From Betaproteobacteria bacterium (GTDB taxonomy: Bacteria > Pseudomonadota > Gammaproteobacteria > Burkholderiales > Gallionellaceae), in contig JAIOPT010000144.1 of the NCBI GenBank assembly GCA_021413765.1, positions 1 through 39,054 on the forward strand: a DNA stretch of 39,054 bases, written 5' to 3'. The position numbers and the translations under genes were made by a program. Within the stretch, counting starts at the first letter, position 1. Each line of letters opens with the position of its first letter. Shown here in pieces: positions 1-8,215 of the stretch. The notes below the pieces were generated by a model that did no database searches, had not been told where the DNA came from, and saw only the letters and a list, made by a program, of their open reading frames with translations.

Positions 1-518
1 GCGTGCTTGTCGCTGAGTTTGGCATTGAGTACCTTGCTGCTCACCTGCCCCAGATCGGCATATACCCCTTCCAGCGCATCGGCGGAAAACTCCACATCCA
101 TTGAATACAAATCAATCAGCACATCCTTGCAGTCTTTCACATCGTCCGGCTGCCCGTGGTTTGCCAAACGCCTTTGGTAAAACACCGGCAAGTCTTCCTC
201 ATGCACGCTGAAAAGAGTGTTGCCGGACAGCACGAAAGCCACGGTGACACTGCGTGAACTACTTTCTTTGCCGAGCAGGAAATCCGAACGCAAATGCAGC
301 TCATCGTTTTCCTCATAGAACCGCGCGCTGGCCTCGATATCTCGAAGATGCTCGTGCTTTGGTAAATTAAAATGATAAGTTTGCTCTATCCATTTTCGTT
401 CCTCGTCACTGGGCGCAACAACGTCAATCCATATCGGATGATCGGAGTTGAGATCATTTTGCTTATCGAGATGTATTTTACTCAGACGGCCATTGCTGAG
501 TGTGTAGGCGTTGATCAT
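1..518 (-). CDS. corA: CorA-family magnesium/divalent cation transporter (5' part, cut by window edge)
   Basis: The first 172 codons of a minus-strand gene that runs off the left edge without a stop. The translation opens MINAYTLSNGRLSKI and carries IDVVAPSDEERKWIE near residues 28-42, followed by a mixed alpha/beta stretch. This matches the N-terminal cytoplasmic funnel domain of CorA, the homopentameric inner-membrane Mg2+/Co2+ channel. The start ATG at 518 is preceded by AGGACA about 8 nt upstream, a good ribosome-binding site. The two C-terminal membrane helices and the GMN selectivity motif lie beyond the window, so substrate and intactness cannot be judged. The family call rests on the N-terminal domain only. 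Confidence 0.8.
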   Translation of the reverse strand, partial: MINAYTLSNGRLSKIHLDKQNDLNSDHPIWIDVVAPSDEERKWIEQTYHFNLPKHEHLRDIEASARFYEENDELHLRSDFLLGKESSSRSVTVAFVLSGNTLFSVHEEDLPVFYQRRLANHGQPDDVKDCKDVLIDLYSMDVEFSADALEGVYADLGQVSSKVLNAKLSDKH

Positions 519-962
519 GGCAATTGTCCTGTATGGCTTATGCCGCAAGCCTAGCAGAAATTATATGTAATTAAAAAATGGTAACTGCAATAAAAATCTG
601 GATTTATGGCTGCCAATTTTACTTGCTCTCAAAGTCATCGGTTGAAAGTTTGGCAAATGTTGGCGTCCATGTATGGGGTAAGGAGCCTGATAGGCTACAT
701 TTAATTCAGCTCAAACTATCGGGGTTTTTAATTTCAATTGCTTGCGGCGTGCAAAGCACCCGACCTACATAGGTCTTTTTCCATTGCTGTTGAAATAGTA
801 GCAACCATCTTTCGGGCTAGTGATGTATGCATGGTTGGATTTTGAAAGATAGGTATTTTTTGCATTGGCTGAGGTGCATGAGAATTATCGTAAATGATGT
901 CCAAACAAAACACTTCAGATTCACCCGGATAAACACCGGATGGCTACGTACTGAGGTGAAAA
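519..962. other. Intergenic region, no gene seen
   Basis: It lies between the corA start and the 3' end of the 624-residue gene. Two short plus-strand frames here (about 60 codons each) have no recognisable product or ribosome-binding site. There is a 14-bp perfect palindrome, GACCTACATAGGTC, at 762-775, followed by five T. Just past the stop of the 624-residue gene, 921-957 can pair as TTCACC/GGTGAA with an inner CCGG/CCGG, a weak candidate terminator for that gene. The corA promoter must also lie here, but no convincing -35/-10 pair was identified. Confidence 0.5.
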
Positions 963-2837
963 CTATGGACCGCTGTTTCCACCCCTAGTCTGGAAAGTGG
1001 TGTGCCCTGTTTGAGAGTCCAATCCAAGGTAGTAGCACGCGCCTTCATAGCAATCGCGCAGGTACGGCTCGATTCCATTGCCGAAGTCATTGATCATAGC
1101 CAGTGTGTATGCGCTGTATTTACGCATACCAGCTTCGATGTAAGCCACTGCCATTGTTGCACCATCAATAAGCAGTTCAGGATCTGGTTTTGAATTAAGC
1201 GTTCCTAATTTTAATTTTATACGTGCGCGAGCCGCATAAATTTTATCTAGGGCAATCAGTTTGTTCTTTGATAAAAGTCGGTTAATAGCCTGATTTTGTG
1301 CAATGGCCATTACATCATGTACATTTTCTGTTGTTTTTTCGGTGGATTGTGCAGATGTACCGATTTGTTGGTCATGTGCTTCTCTCACATCGTCAGCCGT
1401 AATAAACCTATTTTTCATAGCCACGATTGCATCAACGCATTCGTTGACTTGATTGCTAGTAGCATCAAGGTGCTTATTGTCGTTAGCCACGCCGTCGATA
1501 GCGCTTGCAAAACATTTCTCTTCTTTGAGAATTTCCTCTTGTTTTTCTTCTGTTAGGATAAGCGGTGATTCTTTTATGTTGGCAAGTTCCTGATGCTGTT
1601 CTGAGTTATCCGTTTCTACTTGGTTTTTTTTCACTATGTTTTCAGTAAGTCCACTTTCAGCAAGGACTTTAGTGACGGTTGCTGGGTCAGATTTAATAGA
1701 CGTTTCATCGAAGACGGCGTTGCCGTTTAGCGGGTAGACATTACTCCCAGCAGAGCTTGGAGATCGATTTGATGCTCCTGTATTTATTTTCAGATCATTT
1801 TTTTCCCCATAAGCAACGGCATCTCTTTCTGTCATGCCATCGTTACTTCGTATCCCACTATTTTTAATTTCGTTATTTTCATTCTGCCTATCTTGAATGC
1901 TTCCTTCGCCTATGAAGTACGCAACTTTTGCATCTTGGATAACGCTTTTCAAATAAGTGCTGCTATGTTCGTTAATGACTTTGTCTTCTTTCAACTCGCT
2001 TTTATTTGTAATAGCTATAACATCACATGGCCGGTCTGCCCCTCGGTCTTTGTAGCGTGCCGACATGCCGATATATGCACTTTGTAAATGTTCAATCGAA
2101 ATCTGATTTGCCACGTTCGAGCCAAATTTTTCGCTAAGTAATTCCAATACATGCCATGCAGCTTGCTTGAATGGATAATTTCCTTTGCAGAACTCTGTAT
2201 CAAACATCTTAGTCAGGATAAAGATTAGTTCGCTTTCTTGATCTGGCGGAAGAAATTTTTTGATATTGCTTCCGATATTGTTGTCCTTGGATGAAAAGAA
2301 TTTATCGCCTGATTGATCGATGGCAGCTTGGGTAGGATTGAGTGACTTTTGTTCGAAATGATCAGTTTTATCGTCAAATTGTGGCGATGTGCCGGTGGGC
2401 TGGTCATTTGTCTCTTCAAAATCCTCGGAAGAAATATCACCGTGCTGAACTCCGGTGAGTGCGATTAGCTGTTCATTACCTTTGATTTCAGCCGCATCAA
2501 AGTATTCTTCGGCTCTGGGTACTTGGTCGGATGGCTTGCTTTCTGCAGTAGGCCACAATGACTGTCCGTATTTATCAGTCGCAGTCATTGCAGCGTTCTC
2601 ACTGATTTCGCCAAACTGTAAGATATCAGGAGTATTTGCGTGCTTCATATTGCCTGCTGCATCTAGGTCAGTCTCATTTGTAGCGACCTGGTTGCTATGG
2701 GTGGCTAATTTTTCATCCTGTCCTTCCTTAGTGCGGGCGTTATCCTGCGCTAAAATTTCTTCGGTGATTTCCATGAGTGCTAACTTTAGCTTCCCACCCA
2801 CCATGCTCTTCAAAATTTGGTGCTTCTCTGGATTCAT
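963..2837 (-). CDS. Large hypothetical protein with a polyvalent-protein-like C-terminal module
   Basis: A 624-residue protein of unassigned function, acidic, Asn/Ser/Thr/Gln-rich and low-complexity over most of its length. No signal peptide or membrane segment is visible. Three ordered islands stand out: residues 1-30, about 198-275 (containing LQSAYIGMSARYKDRGADRP) and about 525-607 (DPELLIDGATMAVAYIEAG, then FGNGIEPYLRDCYEGA). From memory, the last resembles a module found in large polyvalent proteins of plasmids and integrative elements; no search was run. An internal duplication is visible: residues 139-157 and 483-501 share the pattern D..E..DQ..GTS.Q....K. Base composition looks more AT-rich than the housekeeping genes. 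An IS110-like remnant lies about 0.5 kb from its start codon. It may be a rearranged fragment of mobile-element cargo. The frame is open from ATG at 2837. Confidence 0.6.
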   Translation of the reverse strand: MNPEKHQILKSMVGGKLKLALMEITEEILAQDNARTKEGQDEKLATHSNQVATNETDLDAAGNMKHANTPDILQFGEISENAAMTATDKYGQSLWPTAESKPSDQVPRAEEYFDAAEIKGNEQLIALTGVQHGDISSEDFEETNDQPTGTSPQFDDKTDHFEQKSLNPTQAAIDQSGDKFFSSKDNNIGSNIKKFLPPDQESELIFILTKMFDTEFCKGNYPFKQAAWHVLELLSEKFGSNVANQISIEHLQSAYIGMSARYKDRGADRPCDVIAITNKSELKEDKVINEHSSTYLKSVIQDAKVAYFIGEGSIQDRQNENNEIKNSGIRSNDGMTERDAVAYGEKNDLKINTGASNRSPSSAGSNVYPLNGNAVFDETSIKSDPATVTKVLAESGLTENIVKKNQVETDNSEQHQELANIKESPLILTEEKQEEILKEEKCFASAIDGVANDNKHLDATSNQVNECVDAIVAMKNRFITADDVREAHDQQIGTSAQSTEKTTENVHDVMAIAQNQAINRLLSKNKLIALDKIYAARARIKLKLGTLNSKPDPELLIDGATMAVAYIEAGMRKYSAYTLAMINDFGNGIEPYLRDCYEGACYYLGLDSQTGHTTFQTRGGNSGP

Positions 2838-3323
2838 TTGCTACCTTCATTACATAGGTCGGGGCAAATCAGAACGTCAAAATAAGTGCGATATTTGAGT
2901 TCGACAGCGGATGCTGGTCGATCGGTATTCAACGATTTTTGCAGTGCTGCCATGCTTTTATGTTTTAGTGAGTGGTGCTGTTTTTCACCGGCTGGGAAGT
3001 CAGTTGTGCGATTTCAAAGTACTCAGAATTGCATATTTTCGTATTGCTGCTACGTGGAAAGTATCAGCGTGATAAGTAGCCAGCCTGCCATCCGAATATG
3101 ATTTCGTATACTACACCGAAGCTCGCTTTTCTACCTTAATAATAACAATGGAGGCAGCTATTCGCTGCATCATGTAGCGATTTTGAAGAAAAATGAGCAT
3201 ATCTCATCTCAGCCTAACCCAACTCCATCGGGCAGTGCTTCCACGTTACGCCATGTGTTGTAAGCGAAGGCGTATCTAATTTCAATTCCCTGTGGACAAA
3301 CATCATCTTTGTGCAGCATACAG
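2838..3323. other. Intergenic region, no gene seen
   Basis: It separates the start of the minus-strand 624-residue gene from the transposase remnant. A short plus-strand frame at 2886-3101 has no recognisable product. A stable hairpin, TCGCTGCA/TGTAGCGA with a TCA loop (one G-U pair), occurs around 3162-3181 and is followed by TTTT. It could act as a terminator, but no plus-strand gene ends upstream of it in this window. Confidence 0.4.
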
Positions 3324-3600
3324 AAGTCAGATTATGGCGCATTACCCATACTCAAAGCTTGGGTGCCGTCTTATCAGGAAGTGCGGGTACTACAAGCGTT
3401 GTTAGTGCGTCGTGAAGCCATTGCCTAAGATTTACTATGCCAGGAGAAAGCTGGTGCCACAGATTCTGTAACGCATGCATTCATCCATCCCCTGTGATGT
3501 CGGGCTTCACTTCATTCAGTCCAATCTACCGAGCCAAATCAAATTGTTACGGTCATTGATGAGAGATCAATAGGCACAAATTTTGTGAATTTCGGATAGC
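3324..3600 (+). pseudogene. Decayed IS110-family transposase fragment
   Basis: Reading plus-strand codons from 3324 gives ALPILKAWVPSYQEVRVLQ, then ALLVRREAIA and a stop at 3426. After that stop come DLLCQEKAGATDSV and RASLHSV, and after a frame change QIKLLRSLMRDQ and further stops. The order 'W.P...EVR.LQALL.RREA......QEK......V..SL......I..L...I..' is that of the middle of IS110-family (DEDD) transposases. Both the catalytic N-terminus and the C-terminal Ser domain are missing, and no terminal repeats were found. It is a dead remnant with stops in frame and at least one frameshift. The assignment comes from pattern recognition alone, so a chance resemblance is possible. Confidence 0.45.
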
Positions 3601-3771
3601 TTGTATGTTAGGTTGACGACTAAAACGCTTTCCGATACATTCAATGCTTATGAAAAAGTGAGTTTATTTTTCCGGTACGCTAACTCATTCCGCCATGAAT
3701 TGGGTATCCTTCAACTTCAAAGACGGCTTGATTTGAGTCCTTGCACAGCCGCTGCCAGAAAGGTCTCGGCC

Positions 3772-5835
3772 ATGTTTTCTTCTCCCACGCAGCGCGCCAA
3801 TAGACGCAAACTTCTTGTTTTTGCAGGCACATTTTTGGCGCTGGCTGTCATCGGCCTGCTTTACAGTTATTCGCGCCCCGCAATCTATCGAGCCGGTGCG
3901 CGGGTTCAGATCAATCCCGGTGCGGTTCAGGTTGAAGCTGCCGTGTCTACAGGCGGCACGCAAGGCACCAACGTGCCGCGCTCGCTCTTGAATGAGCTGC
4001 AAGTGCTGACCAGCCGCCCGCTGGTCAAGGCAGTGCTGGAAAAAATGTCCGACACACAACGTGACACCGCTTCCCGGATGGGAGCGGATCCGATCGCCGC
4101 CTTGCAAGCGGGGCTGCAGGCCACGGTGGCCGAGGGCACGGATGTGGTCGAGGTATCGTCACGCGGTCCCGATGCTGCATTTGCTGCCATGCTGGTCAAT
4201 GAGTTGGTCGTTGCCTACACCGGCCAGTTGAACGATGCTTATGCAAAAACCTCAGGTAGCTCGTTTACCCAGATCAGTGACGAAGTCGCCAAACTTACCC
4301 AAAAGGTTCAAAGCCAGCGCCGCCAGATAGAAGATTTTCGCCTGCGTAATAATATCGTCTCCTTCGAGCGCGAAGAAAACGAAGTTTTGGGCCGGGTCAA
4401 GGGCCAAACCGAAGCGCTCAACAAAGCCCAGGAAAAATTGGCGATTGCCGAAGGCAAGCTGCGCGCGATGACAGAATCTGCAGCCGCTGGCAGGCCCTTT
4501 GCATTGTCGGTGCGACCCAACGCCACGCTGGAAAACTTGGAGCAGCGCGCATCACAGGCCCGCGAAGAGCTCAGCGAGCTGAGCCGTGGCTACACGCCTG
4601 CATACATGGCGATGGACCCACGCGCACGCGCGATCAGGAATCGCTTGGCCGAGCTAGATCGTCAGATTGTCAACCAGCGGCAAAGTAGTGGGCAGGTGGC
4701 GCAGTCAGACCAGAGTTCGGCGTTGGCTGACGCGCGCGACGAGGTCAACGCGGCGCGCGATACCGTTGCTCGCATGGCGCAGCAGGCCTCAGGCAACCGT
4801 GGTGTGCTGCAGCAGTTTGCCGCACGCTTTAATGAGTTTCGTACCCTTCGCGATGAACTTGCACCGTTGGAGTCGCTACTGCGCGACGCGACCCAGCGCA
4901 AGGCGCGCCTGGAGGCGGGTGAGGCCACGCGCAGGCCATTGGTGCGGGTGGTGGAGTCCGCGTTTGCGCCGCGCGAACCGTGGCAGCCACAGTACACGCG
5001 CGATGCGGCTATTGTGCTGGGCGGCGCATTTTTGCTGGCCCTGCTGGCGATGTGGGTGGTTGAACTGTTCAACCGGGTTGATGCGCCGCCCACTTGGGTC
5101 GTGTCCCAGCCATCGCCTTACCCGTTACCTTACCCGGGTAATCCGAACTATGGTTTAGGATATGACCCCAGGCAGGATAATGTAGCTGCCTTGGCGCACC
5201 GAATGCCGCTTGCGGTGGAATACGACGGGCGCGCAACGATGCTGCCGCCAGTGATCCAACCGCGCGAGCTTCTGCAAGAAGAGCTGGCAGGCATCATGAC
5301 TAATGCATCGCCCACCGTGTTGCTGTTTGCCCACCTGCTGCTCAGGGGCGTTAGCCCGGAAGAGGCGGTTGCACTGCACGGTAGCGATGTCAATATGGCG
5401 GCGCGGATACTGCACGTCGCAAGCGGCCATGAAGGCGACGGTTCGCGAGTTGCAGCGCGCGATATTCCGCTGGACAGCGCCTTGCATGAGGTGATCGTCA
5501 ATACTTTCAAAACTACCCCGGCAGGCGATGCGCAACCGTTGCTCGGTGATGCGAATGCCAAACCGGTTGCGCTCAATGACCTGACGACAGAACTACTATA
5601 TGCGGCTCATGACGCGGGCGTCGATCAGCCCGCTGAAGTCACGCCTGATGCGCTGCGCTACACTTACGTTGCCTTTCTGGCCCGCCAGGGCATCCGAATG
5701 GCAGACCTCGCCCGCGCTGTCGGGCAAATGAGCGCGGCGCAGGCGGCCATCTACAGCGCCATGGCACCCGCTGGAAAGCGTCTAGGGCTGGATCAGGTGG
5801 AGCGATTAATGCCGGCGGTGCGACAGGCCGCCTAG
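3772..5835 (+). CDS. Wzz-type polysaccharide co-polymerase with C-terminal degenerate tyrosine-recombinase-like domain
   Basis: A 687-residue inner-membrane protein. The frame is open from a TTG at 3601, but ATG 3772 is preferred because AAAGG sits 8 nt upstream and the Wzz-like N-terminus begins there. Segments in order: membrane helix 14-31; beta-rich Wzz region (RAGARVQINPGAVQ); long periplasmic coiled coil about 165-390; Pro-rich REPWQPQYTRD; second membrane helix 412-432; Pro/Tyr linker about 437-460; cytoplasmic C-terminal domain about 495-687. Wzz/GumC proteins set chain length or drive polysaccharide export. Here the usual C-terminus (none, or a BY-kinase) is replaced by a sequence patterned like a phage integrase: LLLRGVSPEEAVALHGSDV, ALRYTYVAFLARQGI, AVGQMSAAQAAIYSA. 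Aligned to XerD-type enzymes, the first catalytic Arg is S528, the HxxR His is D626, the GH His is Q652, while R629 and Y661 remain. Recombinase activity is therefore unlikely. No other EPS genes are adjacent. Confidence 0.72.
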   Translation: MFSSPTQRANRRKLLVFAGTFLALAVIGLLYSYSRPAIYRAGARVQINPGAVQVEAAVSTGGTQGTNVPRSLLNELQVLTSRPLVKAVLEKMSDTQRDTASRMGADPIAALQAGLQATVAEGTDVVEVSSRGPDAAFAAMLVNELVVAYTGQLNDAYAKTSGSSFTQISDEVAKLTQKVQSQRRQIEDFRLRNNIVSFEREENEVLGRVKGQTEALNKAQEKLAIAEGKLRAMTESAAAGRPFALSVRPNATLENLEQRASQAREELSELSRGYTPAYMAMDPRARAIRNRLAELDRQIVNQRQSSGQVAQSDQSSALADARDEVNAARDTVARMAQQASGNRGVLQQFAARFNEFRTLRDELAPLESLLRDATQRKARLEAGEATRRPLVRVVESAFAPREPWQPQYTRDAAIVLGGAFLLALLAMWVVELFNRVDAPPTWVVSQPSPYPLPYPGNPNYGLGYDPRQDNVAALAHRMPLAVEYDGRATMLPPVIQPRELLQEELAGIMTNASPTVLLFAHLLLRGVSPEEAVALHGSDVNMAARILHVASGHEGDGSRVAARDIPLDSALHEVIVNTFKTTPAGDAQPLLGDANAKPVALNDLTTELLYAAHDAGVDQPAEVTPDALRYTYVAFLARQGIRMADLARAVGQMSAAQAAIYSAMAPAGKRLGLDQVERLMPAVRQAA

Positions 5836-6105
5836 GTTGGCTCGCTTTGCTGTGCATCGGCCCTCGTATCAAGCATCAAATACATAGCGAACTATCTAGA
5901 TCACACAAGCGCTATGTGCCAATTTGATTTTCTGTTGAGGTTCGCGGATTCAAGTTAGAAGTGCAATATTCAGACTAGATAGATTGACGGTTTATTTGCC
6001 GCCTTAAAGTCAATAATTGGAGCGCTAAGCTGGGGACGTTTCTGTAATTCGAATGGTGAAAGGATCTGTTTGACTTTGCCCGGTTTGATACGCCAGCAAC
6101 CACTT

Positions 6106-6582
6106 TCACACAACAACTTTGCTGCTATCTCCGCGTACTTCAATTGCGCGAACTTGCGCGGCTACTTTGTCCAGGACACCGTTAACAAATTTGTGCCCGT
6201 CCGTACCTCCAAAAGTTTTGGCAAGTTCCACCGCTTCGTTGATAACCACACGATAGGGAATTTCTGGGTGATGTATTAATTCATACGCGCCGATCAGCAG
6301 CACAGAAAATTCAACTGGACTGAGTTCATCCAGGGTACGATCAAGGTGCATGGTAACAACCGTCTCAAGTTCGGCATGTTGTGTCAGTACACCGCGCAGC
6401 AGCTTGCTGAAAAACTCCACATCGTAGCGGCCCATTCCCTTTTCAGCACGAATCTGTTTTTCGATTTGCTCTTGGTCATCACTCGTCAAGCGCCACTGAT
6501 AGATACCCTGCAAAGCTAGTTCGCGCGAGCGGCGGCGCGAACTTTTGGGAGGTGCTTTCGCCTGGGTGGCTGGTTCGCTCAT
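6106..6582 (-). CDS. nusB: Transcription antitermination factor NusB
   Basis: 158 residues, the usual NusB length. NusB binds boxA RNA with NusE (S10) and promotes antitermination of rRNA operons. Visible signatures are [16 protein letters not shown] at the start, [20 protein letters not shown] mid-protein, and [18 protein letters not shown] followed by [10 protein letters not shown] near the end, the classic NusB C-terminal motif. The start overlaps the ribH stop as ATGA (6579-6582), so it is translationally coupled and last in the riboflavin operon. No clear Rho-independent terminator follows. 5836-6105 holds only a weak ACATAGCG/CGCTATGT pairing around 5880-5915. Confidence 0.96.
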   Translation of the reverse strand: MSEPATQAKAPPKSSRRRSRELALQGIYQWRLTSDDQEQIEKQIRAEKGMGRYDVEFFSKLLRGVLTQHAELETVVTMHLDRTLDELSPVEFSVLLIGAYELIHHPEIPYRVVINEAVELAKTFGGTDGHKFVNGVLDKVAAQVRAIEVRGDSSKVVV

Positions 6583-7031
6583 ACCAATTCTTTCATTAAA
6601 TTTGCCATCTCAATCGCCACTAACGCTGCTTCCGAGCCTTTGGTGCTCATGCGCTCCTCAGCCTGTTCATCGACATCGGTTGTCAGTATGGCATTGGCAA
6701 TGGGCAAGCCGCCATGCAGTTGCACTTCGCTCACCCCGCGCGCGGATTCATTCGCCACAATTTCGAAGTGGTAAGTGTCCCCGCGAATTACCGCGCCCAG
6801 CGCGATAAGTGCATCAAACCTCCCGCTTTTCGCCATGCGTTGCAGCACCAACGGAATTTCCAATGCGCCCGGCACGCTTGCCAGCGTGATGTCCGCATCA
6901 TTCACACCTTGCTGGATAAGCTGCGCGCGGCAGGCAGCCAGAAGACCTTCGCAAATCACAGGATTGAAGCGGCTTTGCACGATGCCAATACGCATTCCTG
7001 CGCCATTCAAGTTCTTTTCGATTTCTTTCAT
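6579..7031 (-). CDS. ribH: 6,7-dimethyl-8-ribityllumazine synthase
   Basis: 150 residues. RibH condenses 5-amino-6-ribitylamino-uracil with 3,4-dihydroxy-2-butanone 4-phosphate to give the lumazine that riboflavin synthase uses. Family motifs are intact: [41 protein letters not shown] (with the catalytic His after DTY) and [31 protein letters not shown] directly precedes the ATG and provides the ribosome-binding site. A small hairpin, GCCTT/AAGGC (7059-7076), lies in the 89-nt gap after ribBA. It could be an RNA-processing or attenuation site, but has no U-tract. Confidence 0.97.
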   Translation of the reverse strand: MKEIEKNLNGAGMRIGIVQSRFNPVICEGLLAACRAQLIQQGVNDADITLASVPGALEIPLVLQRMAKSGRFDALIALGAVIRGDTYHFEIVANESARGVSEVQLHGGLPIANAILTTDVDEQAEERMSTKGSEAALVAIEMANLMKELV

Positions 7032-7120
7032 TATTTATCCTGATAGCCCATTCAGCTTGCCTTTGTCAGGGAAGGCTGGAAGAGCCTGTAATGTGATGAG
7101 TAATTGGAGATGTCCCTGAT

Positions 7121-8215
7121 TTATTCGTGTTGTGCATAACCCACAACTTCCAGACCAAAGCCCGTCATGCTCGGCAGCTTGCGCGGGGTAGCAAGGAGGC
7201 GCATTTTTCCGACATTCAGGTCGCGCAAAATCTGCGCACCAATGCCGTAACTGCGCAAATCCCACTGGGGGATATGGTGCGCCTCAGGTATGACTGCAGC
7301 ACGTGCTAACAAGTCACTTGAGGTCTCGTTGCGATGCAATAACACTAACACCCCAGTGGATGAGTGACTAATTTTCAACATCGCGTCATGCACACTGATT
7401 GAATTCTTGAAACTTGCCTGCTCCAGAAAGTCTAACACTGATAGCGGTTCATGCACGCGTACCAGCGTCTCAACTTGCGGCTGGATGTCACCCTTAACCA
7501 AAGCTAAATGAGTGCGCTGCGTAGTTTTGTCCACATAGCTGATTAGATCGAATGTGCCATAAGCCGTTTGCACTGACCGTTTTGCCACGCGCTCGACCAG
7601 TTTTTCATGCTGGCTACGATGTTCGATCAGGTCGGCGATGGTGCCGATTTTCAAGCCATGCAGTTGCGCGAACGCTATCAGGTCGGGCAAACGCGCCATC
7701 TCGCCATCATCTTTTAAGATTTCGCAGATAACAGAGGCGGGGGTGAGCCCCGCCAATTGCGCCAAATCACAACCCGCTTCGGTATGGCCGGCGCGCACCA
7801 GTACACCGCCTTTTTGCGCCATCAGCGGGAAAATATGCCCCGGCTGTATGATGTCAGCAGGCTTGGCATTTTTATTCACGGAAACCTGCACGGTGCGCGA
7901 ACGATCGGCTGCAGAAATCCCCGTCGTCACGCCGCTCGCCGCTTCAATGGAAAGGGTGAAATTGGTTCCCAACGGGGAACCATTGTCGCGCACCATCAAC
8001 GGCAGGTTAAGTTGCTTGCAATGCGCGTCGGTCAATGTAAGACAAATCAGCCCCCGCCCATGCTTGGCCATGAAATTTATTTTTTCAGGCGTAACGAATT
8101 CGGCAGCAAACAACAGGTCTCCCTCGTTCTCTCGGTCTTCCTCGTCCACCAGTACTACCATGTGTCCGGCGCGAATTTCGGCAATAATTTCTTGTATCGG
8201 TGCAATATCTGTCAT
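7121..8215 (-). CDS. ribBA: RibBA-type protein: active DHBP synthase half, degenerate GTP cyclohydrolase II half
   Basis: 364 residues. The N-terminal half (about 1-205) is 3,4-dihydroxy-2-butanone 4-phosphate synthase, which turns ribulose-5-phosphate into the four-carbon riboflavin precursor. Its motifs are intact: DEEDRENEGDLLFAAEFV, TGISAADRSRT and AGHTEAGCDLAQLAGLTP. The C-terminal half (about 206-364) aligns with GTP cyclohydrolase II by position (LVRVHEPLSVLDFL, LRSYGIGAQILRDLNVGKMR) but lacks the zinc-binding Cys motif (ECLTGD) and its partner cysteines. GTP cyclohydrolase activity is therefore not expected, and a stand-alone RibA should exist elsewhere. Such degenerate fusions are known in betaproteobacteria. 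The start overlaps the ribE stop (ATGA, 8212-8215), with AAGGGGTGAG just upstream. No FMN riboswitch precedes it. Confidence 0.93.
   Translation of the reverse strand: MTDIAPIQEIIAEIRAGHMVVLVDEEDRENEGDLLFAAEFVTPEKINFMAKHGRGLICLTLTDAHCKQLNLPLMVRDNGSPLGTNFTLSIEAASGVTTGISAADRSRTVQVSVNKNAKPADIIQPGHIFPLMAQKGGVLVRAGHTEAGCDLAQLAGLTPASVICEILKDDGEMARLPDLIAFAQLHGLKIGTIADLIEHRSQHEKLVERVAKRSVQTAYGTFDLISYVDKTTQRTHLALVKGDIQPQVETLVRVHEPLSVLDFLEQASFKNSISVHDAMLKISHSSTGVLVLLHRNETSSDLLARAAVIPEAHHIPQWDLRSYGIGAQILRDLNVGKMRLLATPRKLPSMTGFGLEVVGYAQHE

Noticed and set aside
759-2863. CCCGACCTA (759-767) and TAGGTCGGG (2855-2863) as terminal inverted repeats around the 624-residue gene
   Set aside because: Only 9 bp match, and the left copy is itself part of a 14-bp palindrome. 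Too weak to call element ends.
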